A DNA stretch of 64,000 nt, taken from Mycobacterium sp. AT1 (lineage in GTDB: Bacteria; Actinomycetota; Actinomycetes; Mycobacteriales; Mycobacteriaceae). Below, in pieces: positions 18,580-27,211 of the stretch (position 1 is its first letter; every line of letters starts with the position of its first letter). The notes under the pieces are model-generated. The model ran no database searches and was not told the DNA's origin. It saw nothing but the letters and a program-made list of their open reading frames with translations. Both the position numbers and the translations under genes were made by a program. The DNA lies in the NCBI RefSeq assembly GCF_002043095.1, contig NZ_MVOC01000022.1, positions 1-64,000 of the forward strand, written 5' to 3'.

Positions 18580-19424
18580 GCCGCATCTTCGAAGTCGCCG
18601 TCGACGGCGGGCCATATGCGCTGGCGGCCGGTTCCGACGGCGCGATGTGGGTGACGCTGGTGCACCGCGGCGCCATCGCGCGGGTCGGCCCGGACGGTTC
18701 CCTCGAGGTCTACCCGGTGGCCGAGGGCAGCAAGCCGTCGATCATCACCGCCGGGCCCGACGGTGCGCTGTGGTTCACCCGCACCGGCGACGACCGGATC
18801 GGGCGAATCTCCACCAACGGTCATCTCGCGTCCTACGAATTGCGAAGCGGCAGTGAGCCGTACGGCATCACATCCGGACCCGACGGAGCGCTGTGGTTCA
18901 CGGCGACCGGCACCGGCGTCGTCGGCCGGATCGACGTCGACGGCGAGATCAGCGAGGAGGCCGTCCCAGGCGGCATGCCGTCGACGATCACCACCGGACC
19001 GGACAACGCGCTCTGGTTCACGCTGAACCGGGCCAACGCCATCGGCCGCCTCGACCGCGGCGATGTCACGGTGCGCAAGCTGCCGACGCCCAACGCCGGT
19101 CCGGTGGGTATCACGCGGACCCATGACGACGCGGTGTGGTTTACCGCGGTGCTCGCCGACAAGGTGGGCCGCATTCCGATGAACGAGGCGATGCAGGAGC
19201 TGGACCTCCCCGGCAAGCCACACGCGGTGGTGGCCGACCCCTCCGGCGGGGTGTGGGTCAGCCTGTGGGGTGCCGATCAGATCGCGCACTTGAGCGCCGA
19301 CGGTGAGGTCGACACCATCGATCTGCCCGCGGGCAGCGAGCCCCACGGCTTGGCCATCGGTCCCGACGGAGCGCTGTGGGTGGCGCTGGAGGCGGGTTTC
19401 GTGATGCGCCTCCCCACCGCCTAG
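18576..19424 (+). CDS. Virginiamycin B lyase-like (Vgb-type) beta-propeller protein
   Basis: A 282-residue protein built from about seven repeats of about 42 residues, each with a GPDGALWFT-type strand (GPDGALWFTRTG, GPDGALWFTATG, GPDNALWFTLNR, HDDAVWFTAVL). This is the streptogramin lyase/SMP-30-like six- or seven-bladed propeller family. Vgb enzymes linearise streptogramin B; most chromosomal homologues have no proven substrate. There is no signal peptide, so it is cytosolic. Its ATG overlaps the glgP stop by four bases, so it is translationally coupled to glycogen breakdown, which argues against a dedicated antibiotic-resistance role. It is absent from the M. tuberculosis locus. The family is sure; the reaction is not. 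Confidence 0.85.
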   Translation: MSRIFEVAVDGGPYALAAGSDGAMWVTLVHRGAIARVGPDGSLEVYPVAEGSKPSIITAGPDGALWFTRTGDDRIGRISTNGHLASYELRSGSEPYGITSGPDGALWFTATGTGVVGRIDVDGEISEEAVPGGMPSTITTGPDNALWFTLNRANAIGRLDRGDVTVRKLPTPNAGPVGITRTHDDAVWFTAVLADKVGRIPMNEAMQELDLPGKPHAVVADPSGGVWVSLWGADQIAHLSADGEVDTIDLPAGSEPHGLAIGPDGALWVALEAGFVMRLPTA

Positions 19425-19425
19425 C

Positions 19426-19478
19426 GCGACTTGGGCGCGCTCATCCGCGCTCACCGCGGACGAACGCGCCGAAATCGC
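19426..19478. terminator. Hairpin between convergent genes, copy B
   Basis: A 24-base stem with four mismatches and a short loop, nearly filling the 64-base spacer between two convergent stops. Its arms share most of their sequence with the hairpin at 11457-11505, and a G-rich run follows on the plus side. It is likely a bidirectional terminator of the same repeat family. Confidence 0.6.
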
Positions 19479-19488
19479 AAGGGGGGTG

Positions 19489-20925
19489 TCAGTTGAAGCG
19501 CTTGAAGCAGCGGTCCTGGTCACCGAGGACGCCGACGCGGAAGGCGTCGATCCGCGAGAAGCCCGACGGCACCGAGTCGCCGTTGACGTCGCTGGCGGCC
19601 ACCCCGTTGACGAGGATGCCGGAGACCGCCTCGTCGACGTCACCGGCGGTGAGCTGGATCGTGTCGCCGTTGGCGGTGGTGATGCTGTCGGTCATCTTCA
19701 CCGTCGCGACACCGGTGAGGCACGCGGTGCGAAGGGCTGCCTTGGCGTCGTCGAGTGCGACGCCACCGTGTTCCTTCTGCACCGCCTGCATGAAGCGGGA
19801 CACGACCACCGAGTAGGCGGTGTTGTCACCGGAGACCACGCCGCTGTCGTCGACGCCTTGTGCGCCAAGCTCTTCGAGCTCGGACAGGTCGACGGTGATG
19901 GTGTTGGTCGTGGGGCAATAGGACGCCGGCCCACCGGAACGTGCGTCGGGGCAATCGGTTTCGCTGAAGCTGAGCCGCGGCGGGTCCGCCGGTTCGAAGG
20001 CGACGTTCATCGCGTCGACTATCGACGTCACCGACTGCCGGGTCACCGGCAGCTCGCCGGTCTCGTCATCGGGGAGCAGCACCGGAAGGTCGCCGCGCCG
20101 CTGGTTGATCTCGTCGAGGTCGATCGCCTCGCAGACGGCGGCGCCGTCGGTGAAGCCAAACTGGAACGCCGACACCCGCTCGAATGCGGAGCCGTGTTCA
20201 TCCTCGCCGAACTCACCGTCGCTCTCGGTCAGCAGCGGGTCGCGGAACGCGATCATCGCCGCCAGCAGATTGTTGAGCCCGTCGCCGGTGCTCAGAGTGA
20301 ACCTCGACGACCTGCCCTCGGCGACCGAGCGCATGTACACCCCGGCCAGGCAGTCGGCCTGCTGTTCGCCGACCAGCGTCGGCGTCTCCTCTGTCAGCAG
20401 ACCGGCCTGGAAGGCGACGGAGTGTCCGTACTCGTGGGCGAGCACCATGGTCACCGCCATGTCGCCGTTCGCGTCGCGCAATTGCGGCAGCAGTTCACCG
20501 CGGTCCCAGCCGATGGTGTTCTCGTCGAGGCAGTAGCCGGCGTTGACGAGGCCCATCACGTCGGCCCCGCAGAAGTAGGCGTCGTCGTCATAGTCGGTGG
20601 AGTCCCAGGAGACGAGTTCGTCCACGGGGGTGAACGCACCGTCGAACGTCTGCCCGTAGTGCCCTGCCCAGAACTCCTCGATGTCGCTGACGGCGCTGCC
20701 CGCGAGCTCGTCGACGTCCCCGCCGTCGGTGTTCTCGACCTCCCGCGAGGGCGCCTCCGCGTCGTCGCGCAGGCCCGTCGGGCCGTTCACCGCGGGCATG
20801 CCCGCCACGCTGAACGGGTTGGCGAACACCGACACCGGAGTGCCCTGCAGTGTCGTCGCGCACGACGTGAGGAGGACGGTGCCGACGGCGAACGCCGTCA
20901 TGCTGCCCACGAAGTGTCGTCGCAT
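19489..20925 (-). CDS. Lipoprotein neutral zinc metallopeptidase
   Basis: A 478-residue exported lipoprotein. Residues 1-22 form a lipoprotein signal (VGTVLLTSC, lipidated Cys22). The mature part contains the zinc-binding HEYGH at 164-168 and, about 20 residues later, GEQQADC, whose Glu/Asp is a likely third ligand. It fits the putative neutral zinc metallopeptidase family found as actinobacterial lipoproteins. Cysteines at 119 and 132 could be disulphide-bonded outside. It would sit on the outer face of the plasma membrane; the substrate is unknown. It lies 108 bases downstream of dinG on the same strand and is not part of the M. tuberculosis block. Confidence 0.88.
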   Translation of the reverse strand: MRRHFVGSMTAFAVGTVLLTSCATTLQGTPVSVFANPFSVAGMPAVNGPTGLRDDAEAPSREVENTDGGDVDELAGSAVSDIEEFWAGHYGQTFDGAFTPVDELVSWDSTDYDDDAYFCGADVMGLVNAGYCLDENTIGWDRGELLPQLRDANGDMAVTMVLAHEYGHSVAFQAGLLTEETPTLVGEQQADCLAGVYMRSVAEGRSSRFTLSTGDGLNNLLAAMIAFRDPLLTESDGEFGEDEHGSAFERVSAFQFGFTDGAAVCEAIDLDEINQRRGDLPVLLPDDETGELPVTRQSVTSIVDAMNVAFEPADPPRLSFSETDCPDARSGGPASYCPTTNTITVDLSELEELGAQGVDDSGVVSGDNTAYSVVVSRFMQAVQKEHGGVALDDAKAALRTACLTGVATVKMTDSITTANGDTIQLTAGDVDEAVSGILVNGVAASDVNGDSVPSGFSRIDAFRVGVLGDQDRCFKRFN

Positions 20926-21033
20926 CGTCGACGCCGCCTTTCTGGCCGTTCCGGCGCCAGGACGGCGCGCTGGTGAACGTGCAGGCCAGAGTAGAGAGCG
21001 CGGGGGACCCCGATCCCAACTTCGGTGCCGGGG

Positions 21034-23001
21034 TCAGGCGTCGCGGAGGCGTTCCAGCGCCCGTCGTACCTGGCTGGTGTCGGTCGTCGCCCAGAACGGT
21101 GGCAGTGAGGAGCGAAGGAAGCCGGCGTAACGCGCGGTGGCCATCCTCGAGTCGAGAACCGCGACCACACCCCGGTCGTCGACGCTGCGCAGCAGCCGTC
21201 CCGCGCCCTGTGCCAACAGCAGCGCCGCGTGGGTCGCGGCCACCGCCATGAACCCGTTGCCGCCGTGCGCCGCGATCGCCCGCTGCCGGGCGGTGACGAG
21301 GGGATCGTCGGGGCGGGGGAACGGAATTCGGTCGATCAGCACCAACGACAGCGACGGCCCTGGCACGTCGACGCCCTGCCACAGCGACAGCGTGCCGAAC
21401 AGCGTCGTCTCGGGGTCCTTGGCGAATCGGCGGACCAACGCCATGGTGGTGTCCTCGCCTTGACACAGCACCGGGGTGTCGAGGCGTTCGCGCATCGCCT
21501 CGGCGGCCGCCTTCGCGGCGCGCATGGACGAGAACAAGCCAAGCGTCCGACCGCCCGCCGCGGTGATGAGGCCCTCGATCTCGTCGAGCTGTTCACCCGA
21601 GCCGGCGCCGTCACGCCCGGGCGGTGGCAGGTGGGCGGCGACGTAGAGGATGCCCGACTTGGCATGGGCGAAGGGCGATCCTACGTCGACCCCCTTCCAC
21701 TTCGGGGCCTCGGCGCCGGACAGGCCCCAGGACCGCGCCATCGCGTCGAACGCCCCGCCGATCGTCAACGTCGCCGACGTCAGGATCACCGTCGACTTCT
21801 CGAACAGCCTGTTGCGCAACAGCATTGCCACCGACAGTGGGGCGACCCGCAAGATCGAGCGGCGGTTTCCGCGCACCTCGTCCTGGTCGAGCCACACCAC
21901 GTCGGTGCGATCGGGTATCGCGGGACCGTAGGACGAAAGGATGCGCGTCGCGGTGTCGCTGACGTCGTTGAGCGCCGTCACCGCCTCGTTTCTGGCCGCC
22001 GCCGCCTTCGGGTCGGCCGGGGCGGTGTCGATGGCCGAACGCACCCGGTCCGCCGAATCCCGCAAAGCAGTCAGGTAGGTGGCCATCTCGTCGTCCAAGA
22101 CGTCCTTGCGGCCGGGTTCGGTGTCGTAGAGCGCGGAGGTGAACGTCGCGATCGAGGCCTCGAAGCGTTCTGCGATCTCGGGGTCGACGAGCCGCGACGA
22201 GCGTCGATCGGCCATGCCGAGCATGGTCGCCGACAACTCTCCGGTGGCCACGCTGGTCACGCGGTCGACGAGCTCGTGGGCTTCGTCCACCACCAACAGT
22301 TGGTGCTCGGGCAGCACGTTGATGTCGGAGATCGCGTCGATGGCGAGCAGGGCGTGATTGGTGACGACGATGTCCGCGGTGGCGGCGGTGCCCCTGGCCT
22401 TCTCGGCGAAGCAGTCGGCGCCGTACGTACAGCGGGCGGCCCCGATGCACTCCCGGGCTGACACGCTGACCTGGCTCCAGGACCGGTCTGCGACGCCGGG
22501 CACCACTTCGTCGCGATCCCCGGACTCGGTGTCCGACGCCCATTCGATGAGACGCTTGACGTCACGACCCAACGCGGTCGTCGCGACGGCGTCGAACAGC
22601 TCGTCCTGCGGCAGGTCGTCGGAGTCGGCGGCGCCGTTGTGAATCTTGTTCAGGCACAGGTAGTTTCCGCGTCCCTTGAGAAGGGCAAACTCGGGGCGAC
22701 GGGACACCTCGCCGGCCAGCGCGTCGGCCAGCCTCGGCAAGTCGCGGTCGAACAGCTGGCGTTGCAATGCGATGGTGGCCGTCGAGATCACCACCGGCTC
22801 GGCCCGCGCCATCGCGTGCTTGATCGACGGCACCAGATAGGCCAGCGACTTCCCGGTGCCGGTGCCTGCCTGTACCGCGAGGTGCTCGCCGGACTCGAAG
22901 GCATGGTCGACCGCCTCGGCCATCTCGATCTGGCCGCTGCGTTCGGTACCGCCGAGTGCGGTGACCGCCTTGTCCAACAGCTCCTTGACGCCGCCCGTCA
23001 T
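21034..23001 (-). CDS. dinG: ATP-dependent DNA helicase DinG
   Basis: A 655-residue XPD/Rad3-like 5'-3' helicase of superfamily 2. The Walker A is QAGTGTGKS (44-52) and the DEAH box lies at 239-242 (LLVVDEAHELVD). Four cysteines, Cys116, Cys185, Cys191 and Cys197, are placed to hold the 4Fe-4S cluster of this family. Late motifs include AQGAGRLLRSVDDRGVV. By family it unwinds R-loops, D-loops and G-quadruplexes. The ATG is 6 bases after the pncB stop, so the two are co-transcribed, as in Rv1330c-Rv1329c. Confidence 0.96.
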   Translation of the reverse strand: MTGGVKELLDKAVTALGGTERSGQIEMAEAVDHAFESGEHLAVQAGTGTGKSLAYLVPSIKHAMARAEPVVISTATIALQRQLFDRDLPRLADALAGEVSRRPEFALLKGRGNYLCLNKIHNGAADSDDLPQDELFDAVATTALGRDVKRLIEWASDTESGDRDEVVPGVADRSWSQVSVSARECIGAARCTYGADCFAEKARGTAATADIVVTNHALLAIDAISDINVLPEHQLLVVDEAHELVDRVTSVATGELSATMLGMADRRSSRLVDPEIAERFEASIATFTSALYDTEPGRKDVLDDEMATYLTALRDSADRVRSAIDTAPADPKAAAARNEAVTALNDVSDTATRILSSYGPAIPDRTDVVWLDQDEVRGNRRSILRVAPLSVAMLLRNRLFEKSTVILTSATLTIGGAFDAMARSWGLSGAEAPKWKGVDVGSPFAHAKSGILYVAAHLPPPGRDGAGSGEQLDEIEGLITAAGGRTLGLFSSMRAAKAAAEAMRERLDTPVLCQGEDTTMALVRRFAKDPETTLFGTLSLWQGVDVPGPSLSLVLIDRIPFPRPDDPLVTARQRAIAAHGGNGFMAVAATHAALLLAQGAGRLLRSVDDRGVVAVLDSRMATARYAGFLRSSLPPFWATTDTSQVRRALERLRDA

Positions 23002-23007
23002 CGCTCC

Positions 23008-24345
23008 TCAGGCCCGGCGCGTGGCGTCGACCATGCGGGTGGGTATCGCGGGTTCGCCGCTGGAGAGCCCCAACCCGTCCCAGGGCAGGCTGACCAGTCC
23101 CGCCGCGACGCGGGCCCGCGCGGCCTGAAGATCGGTGTCGGCGACGACCCGGCCGGCGCGCACCAACGGGTGGGCGAGCGCCGTGGCCACCAATCCGTCG
23201 GCCTCGACCGCGGGGCTGTCGGCCATCTGCACGACCTCTTCGACGACGGTGCCGGTGGGCTTCGCCAGCCGGTAGGCCTGCTTGCGGCCGCCGTGGGACT
23301 CCTTGTGGCTGCTGCGCTTCGCGACGGGGACACCGTCGACTTCGACGAGCTTGTAGACCATGCCCGCAGTCGGCGAGCCCGACCCGGTGACCAGCGACGT
23401 GCCGACCCCGTACGAGTCGACGGGTTCGGCGCGCAGGGAGGCGATCGCGAACTCGTCGAGGTCGCTGGTGACGACGATGCGAGTGTTCGGTGCGCCCAAC
23501 TGGTCCAGTTGGGCGCGGACCTGCCTGGCCAGCACGCCGAGATCGCCGGAGTCGATGCGGACGGCACCCAGCTCGGGGCCCGCGACGGCAATCGCGTTGG
23601 CCACGCCCTTGGTGATGTCGTAGGTGTCGACGAGCAGCGTGGTGTCGACACCGAGGGCTTCGACCTGGGCGCGGAACGCCGCTTGCTCGTCGGGTCCGTC
23701 GGGGGAGGTGTGCAGCAGTGTGAAGGCGTGTGCGCTGGTCCCGAGGGCGGGGACGCCGTACTGCCGCTGCGCCTCGAGGTTCGACGTCCCGGTGAAGCCC
23801 GCGACGTAGGCGGCGCGGGCCGCGGCGACGGCAGACATCTCGTGGGTGCGCCGGGAGCCCATCTCGATGAGCGGGCGACCCTCGGCGGCGCTGACCATCC
23901 TGGCCGCCGCCGACGCGATCGCACAGTCGTGGTTGAAGATCGACAGGGCCAGGGTCTCCAGCACGACGCACTCGGCGAACGTGCCGTGTAGCGACAACAC
24001 GGGGGAGCCGGGGAAGTACAGCTCGCCCTCGGCGTAGCCGTCGACGTCACCGCTGAAGCGGTAGTCGGCCAGGTACGCCAGGGTCGTCTCGTCGAGGAAG
24101 TCTTCGACCAAGGCCAGGGCGGCGTCGTCGAACCTGAAGCGCGGCAGTGCTTCCAGGAAGCGCCCCGTTCCGGCGACGACGCCGTAACGCCTGCCGTCGG
24201 GAAGTCGGCGGGCGAAGACCTCGAACGTGGTCTGCCGGTGAGCAGTGCCGTCCCGCAGTGCCGCGGCGAGCATCGTCAGCTCGTACTTGTCGGTGAGCAA
24301 GGCCGTCACCGCGCACTCCTTGGGAGCGCCTTCGTGGGAAGTCAC
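23008..24345 (-). CDS. pncB: Nicotinate phosphoribosyltransferase
   Basis: A 445-residue enzyme joining nicotinate to phosphoribosyl pyrophosphate in the Preiss-Handler salvage route to NAD. Recognisable elements are LLTDKYELTML at the N-terminus, EMGSRRTHE, GTSAHAFTLLH, the DTYDITKG phosphate site and RIDSGDLG. The GTG giving MTSHEGAPKECAV is chosen because it places the conserved TDKYELTML about 16 residues in; a GTG 12 codons later is also possible, while the frame running further upstream has no support. It corresponds to Rv1330c (PncB1). It is divergent from clpS and co-directional with dinG. Confidence 0.95.
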   Translation of the reverse strand: MTSHEGAPKECAVTALLTDKYELTMLAAALRDGTAHRQTTFEVFARRLPDGRRYGVVAGTGRFLEALPRFRFDDAALALVEDFLDETTLAYLADYRFSGDVDGYAEGELYFPGSPVLSLHGTFAECVVLETLALSIFNHDCAIASAAARMVSAAEGRPLIEMGSRRTHEMSAVAAARAAYVAGFTGTSNLEAQRQYGVPALGTSAHAFTLLHTSPDGPDEQAAFRAQVEALGVDTTLLVDTYDITKGVANAIAVAGPELGAVRIDSGDLGVLARQVRAQLDQLGAPNTRIVVTSDLDEFAIASLRAEPVDSYGVGTSLVTGSGSPTAGMVYKLVEVDGVPVAKRSSHKESHGGRKQAYRLAKPTGTVVEEVVQMADSPAVEADGLVATALAHPLVRAGRVVADTDLQAARARVAAGLVSLPWDGLGLSSGEPAIPTRMVDATRRA

Positions 24346-24399
24346 GGTGCCAACCGTAGGCCAACCGTAGCCGTTCGGACCGTCACCGATACGGGTGTC

Positions 24400-24405
24400 T
24401 ATTCT
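24400..24405 (+). promoter_or_regulatory. -10 hexamer of a leaderless clpS transcript
   Basis: TATTCT lies 7 bases before the clpS ATG, with no ribosome site between them. A convincing -35 box is not seen. It sits in the 67-base interval divergent from pncB. Confidence 0.5.
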
Positions 24406-24412
24406 TGGCGGC

Positions 24413-24715
24413 ATGGTTACCCCGGCGCGAACCGAGCCAGGGACTCGCGTGGATCGGTCCACCGACGAAGACGTGGCCACCGAGAGTCCCTGGGTCACCC
24501 TCGTCTGGGACGATCCTGTGAACCTCATGTCGTACGTGACCTACGTGTTCCAAAAGCTCTTCGGCTACAGCGAACCGCACGCGACCAAGCTCATGATGCA
24601 GGTGCACGAAGAAGGGAAGGCCGTGGTGTCGGCCGGAAGTCGGGAGTCCATGGAGATCGACGTGACCAAACTGCATGCGGCGGGCCTGTGGGCCACGATG
24701 CAGCAGGATCGCTGA
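24413..24715 (+). CDS. clpS: ATP-dependent Clp protease adaptor ClpS
   Basis: A 100-residue adaptor that brings N-degron substrates to the ClpC1-ClpP protease. The core shows [15 protein letters not shown] (substrate pocket Asn/Asp), [24 protein letters not shown] (conserved His and Met gate) and a short C-terminal helix. The flexible N-terminal extension is about 30 residues. The ATG at [10 protein letters not shown] is preferred because a -10 hexamer lies at leaderless distance. It corresponds to Rv1331. The next gene starts 10 bases downstream. Confidence 0.96.
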   Translation: MVTPARTEPGTRVDRSTDEDVATESPWVTLVWDDPVNLMSYVTYVFQKLFGYSEPHATKLMMQVHEEGKAVVSAGSRESMEIDVTKLHAAGLWATMQQDR

Positions 24716-24725
24716 GTCCGGCAGC

Positions 24726-25307
24726 GTGCGGAAGTGGAAGCGTGTGGAAGCCGCTGACGGAGCGCGGTTTCGGTCTGCCCTTGCAGCCCACGAGGCGGCG
24801 CTGCTCGAAAGCCTGGTCAACTCCCTGATGGAGATGCTCGTCGACCGCGAAACATCTTCGCCCACCGACGAACTCGAAGAGCTCACCGGCATGCGGACGG
24901 GTCACTCCCAGCCGCCGGAGGACGACACGATGTTGCGTTTGCTGCCGGACTTCTTCCGGCCGCAGCACGACCATCCGGCGGGCTCGCGCACCGCGGAGAG
25001 CCTCAACAGCGCCCTGCGCAGCCTGCACGAACCCGAGATCATCGAAGCGAAACGTCATGCGGGACAACGCGTGTTGGACACCTTGCCCGCTGGCGGCGGC
25101 AAGTTCGAGATCGCCGAGGACGACGCGCATTGCTGGGCCTCCTGCGTCAACGACATCCGGCTGGCGCTCGGCACGATGCTCGAGATCGGAGCCGACGGCC
25201 CCGACCACCTGCCTCCCGAGCATCCGATGGCCGGGCACCTGGACGTGTACCAGTGGCTGACGGTGCTGCAGGAGTACCTGGTGCTCGGGCTGTTGGGCAA
25301 GCGCTAG
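24726..25307 (+). CDS. DUF2017 family protein (Rv1332-like)
   Basis: A 193-residue, mainly helical protein of the actinobacterial DUF2017 family, always found directly behind clpS. It begins MRKWKRVEAADG and has a conserved LLPDFFRP segment in the middle, with WLTVLQEYLVLGLL at the end. No catalytic motif is visible. The GTG lies 10 bases after the clpS stop; its stop overlaps the next GTG by one base. The conserved clpS-DUF2017 adjacency suggests a role in regulated proteolysis (inference). It corresponds to Rv1332. Confidence 0.9.
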   Translation: MRKWKRVEAADGARFRSALAAHEAALLESLVNSLMEMLVDRETSSPTDELEELTGMRTGHSQPPEDDTMLRLLPDFFRPQHDHPAGSRTAESLNSALRSLHEPEIIEAKRHAGQRVLDTLPAGGGKFEIAEDDAHCWASCVNDIRLALGTMLEIGADGPDHLPPEHPMAGHLDVYQWLTVLQEYLVLGLLGKR

Positions 25308-26335
25308 TGACGGGCTCGATCACCGACGTCTCCGGCATCCTGGTCGGCAACCACCAGCGCCTGGATCCCGACGCGACATTGGGCGCAGGCTGGGCGTGCG
25401 GCACCACCGTCGTCCTGGTCCCGCCCGGCACCACCGGTGCCGTCGACGTCCGTGGCGGCGCTCCGGGCACCAGGGAAACCGACCTGCTCGACCCCGCCAA
25501 CAGCGTGCGCTACGTCGACGCCGTCGTGCTCACGGGCGGCAGCGCCTACGGACTCGCCGCCGCGGACGGCGTCATGCAGTGGCTCGAGCAGCACGATCGC
25601 GGCGTCGTGATGGACGGCGGCGTGGTCCCGATCGTGCCCGCCGCGGTGATCTTCGACCTCCCCGTGGGCGGGTGGCAGTGCCGCCCGACCGCCGAATTCG
25701 GTGCGGCCGCGGCCGCCGCCGCCGGTGTCGAGGTACCGATGGGCAACGTCGGGGCCGGGGTCGGCGCCCGCGCAGGCGTGCTCAAGGGCGGGCTCGGCAC
25801 GGCGTCGGTCACCCTCGACGACATCGGGGTCACCGTCGGTGCCGTCGTCGCGGTGAACTCGGCAGGCAACGTCGTCGACCCCCGCACCGGACTGCCGTGG
25901 ATGGCCGACCTCATCGCCGAGCTGGGCCTGACCCCGCCACCCGCAGACCAGATCGCGGCATTCGCCGAGCGCGACGCCGAGCTCTCACCGCTCAACACGA
26001 CCATCGCCGTCGTCGCCACCGACGCGGCGCTGAGCAAGGCGGCCTGCAAGCGTGTGGCCGTCGCCGCGCAGGACGGCCTGGCCCGCACCATGCGGCCGTC
26101 GCACACCCCACTCGACGGCGACACCGTCTTCGCGCTGTCGACCGGTGCCGTCGAGGTGTCACCCGCGTCGGACACCCCTGCCGCGATGTCACCGGAGACC
26201 AAGTTGACGACACGCGTCGGGGCGGCCGCCGCCGACTGCCTGGCCAGCGCGGTGATGGCCGCGGTGCTGGCTGCAGAGACGATCGCCGGCGTCCCCAGCT
26301 ACCGCGACCTGTTGCCGGGAGCGTTCACCACCTAG
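25307..26335 (+). CDS. P1 family self-cleaving peptidase/amidase (DmpA/NylC fold)
   Basis: A 342-residue Ntn-type hydrolase of peptidase family P1/S58, corresponding to Rv1333. The autocleavage site is visible: Asn230-Thr231 in PLNTTIAVVATDA, which would free Thr231 as the nucleophile, as in nylon oligomer hydrolase NylC. Other family hallmarks are VVLTGGSAYGLAAADGVM and the GNVGAGVGARAG glycine loop. It would mature into two chains in the cytosol. Natural substrates of the mycobacterial members are not established. Its GTG overlaps the DUF2017 stop by one base, so clpS, DUF2017 and this gene form one operon. Confidence 0.93.
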   Translation: MTGSITDVSGILVGNHQRLDPDATLGAGWACGTTVVLVPPGTTGAVDVRGGAPGTRETDLLDPANSVRYVDAVVLTGGSAYGLAAADGVMQWLEQHDRGVVMDGGVVPIVPAAVIFDLPVGGWQCRPTAEFGAAAAAAAGVEVPMGNVGAGVGARAGVLKGGLGTASVTLDDIGVTVGAVVAVNSAGNVVDPRTGLPWMADLIAELGLTPPPADQIAAFAERDAELSPLNTTIAVVATDAALSKAACKRVAVAAQDGLARTMRPSHTPLDGDTVFALSTGAVEVSPASDTPAAMSPETKLTTRVGAAAADCLASAVMAAVLAAETIAGVPSYRDLLPGAFTT

Positions 26336-26383
26336 GACACCATCCGGCGCCGGTAACCTCGGTGGGGAGCGGAAGGGACGGCA

Positions 26384-27040
26384 ATGGCGACGAGCGGACC
26401 AGGTCTCACGGCGGACCCGAAGAAACCCGGCTGGATGATCGGCGGCGCCACCGTGCTCGCCTTCGTCGCACTCCTCTACGTCGTCGAGGCCGTCGACCAG
26501 GTGTCCGGCAGCCGGCTCGAGCAGGACGGCATCCGACCGCTCGAGGTGGACGGACTGTGGGGAATCCTGTGGGCACCCCTGCTGCATGCCAACTGGGCGC
26601 ACCTCGTCGCGAACACCGTGCCCGCGCTGGTTCTCGGCTTCCTGGTGTCGCTCGCCGGGATGGCCCGCTTCGTCTACGCGACCGTCATCGTGTGGATCCT
26701 CGGAGGACTCGGCACCTGGCTGATCGGCAACATCGGCGCCCCCGCAGGAGTGGAGACCAACCACATCGGGGCCTCCGGGCTCATCTTCGGCTGGCTGACG
26801 TTCCTCATCGTGTTCGGGTTCTTCACCCGACACGCATGGCAGATCGTCGTCGGCATCGTGGTGTTCCTCGTCTACGGCGGCATTCTGTGGGGCGCCCTTC
26901 CCGGCACGTTCGGGGTGTCGTGGCAGGGTCACCTGTGCGGTGGCGTCGCCGGGGTGTTCGCCGCCTACGTGCTGTCGGGGCCGGAACGCCGGGCGAGGGC
27001 GAAGCGCCCCACTCGAACCGTGCCGCGCTCGGCCGTCTGA
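26384..27040 (+). CDS. Rhomboid family intramembrane serine protease
   Basis: A 218-residue membrane protease with about six helices, corresponding to Rv1337. The catalytic dyad is Ser131 in NHIGASGLIFG and His183 in QGHLCGGVAG; the HANWAHLVANT loop (residues 68-78) carries the usual oxyanion histidine/asparagine. It cleaves transmembrane substrates within the bilayer. A GGAAGGG ribosome site lies upstream. In M. tuberculosis mec-cysO-cysM separates this gene from Rv1333 and murI follows it; here it is flanked directly by the P1 peptidase gene (49 bases) and, across about 170 gene-free bases, by the Rv1339-type gene. Confidence 0.94.
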   Translation: MATSGPGLTADPKKPGWMIGGATVLAFVALLYVVEAVDQVSGSRLEQDGIRPLEVDGLWGILWAPLLHANWAHLVANTVPALVLGFLVSLAGMARFVYATVIVWILGGLGTWLIGNIGAPAGVETNHIGASGLIFGWLTFLIVFGFFTRHAWQIVVGIVVFLVYGGILWGALPGTFGVSWQGHLCGGVAGVFAAYVLSGPERRARAKRPTRTVPRSAV

Positions 27041-27211
27041 GACTCCGCGGAGCTTTGCTGAAATGAGGCGTTCGCCACACTCGCCGCGCGCCGACCGCCT
27101 CGTCTCCGTCGGCGTCACGCCAGCTCGGAGGTCACGTACCTGCCACTTCGTGACACTCGGAACCAATTGCGCTCATGTTTTCGTCACGCGGTGATCGGGC
27201 ATGGCAAGCTG

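Noticed and set aside
27063-27194. A 43-codon frame in the rhomboid-Rv1339 gap as a murI remnant
   Set aside because: Its translation shows no MurI motif and no ribosome site; it is Arg/Ser/Thr-rich, as expected of chance frames here.
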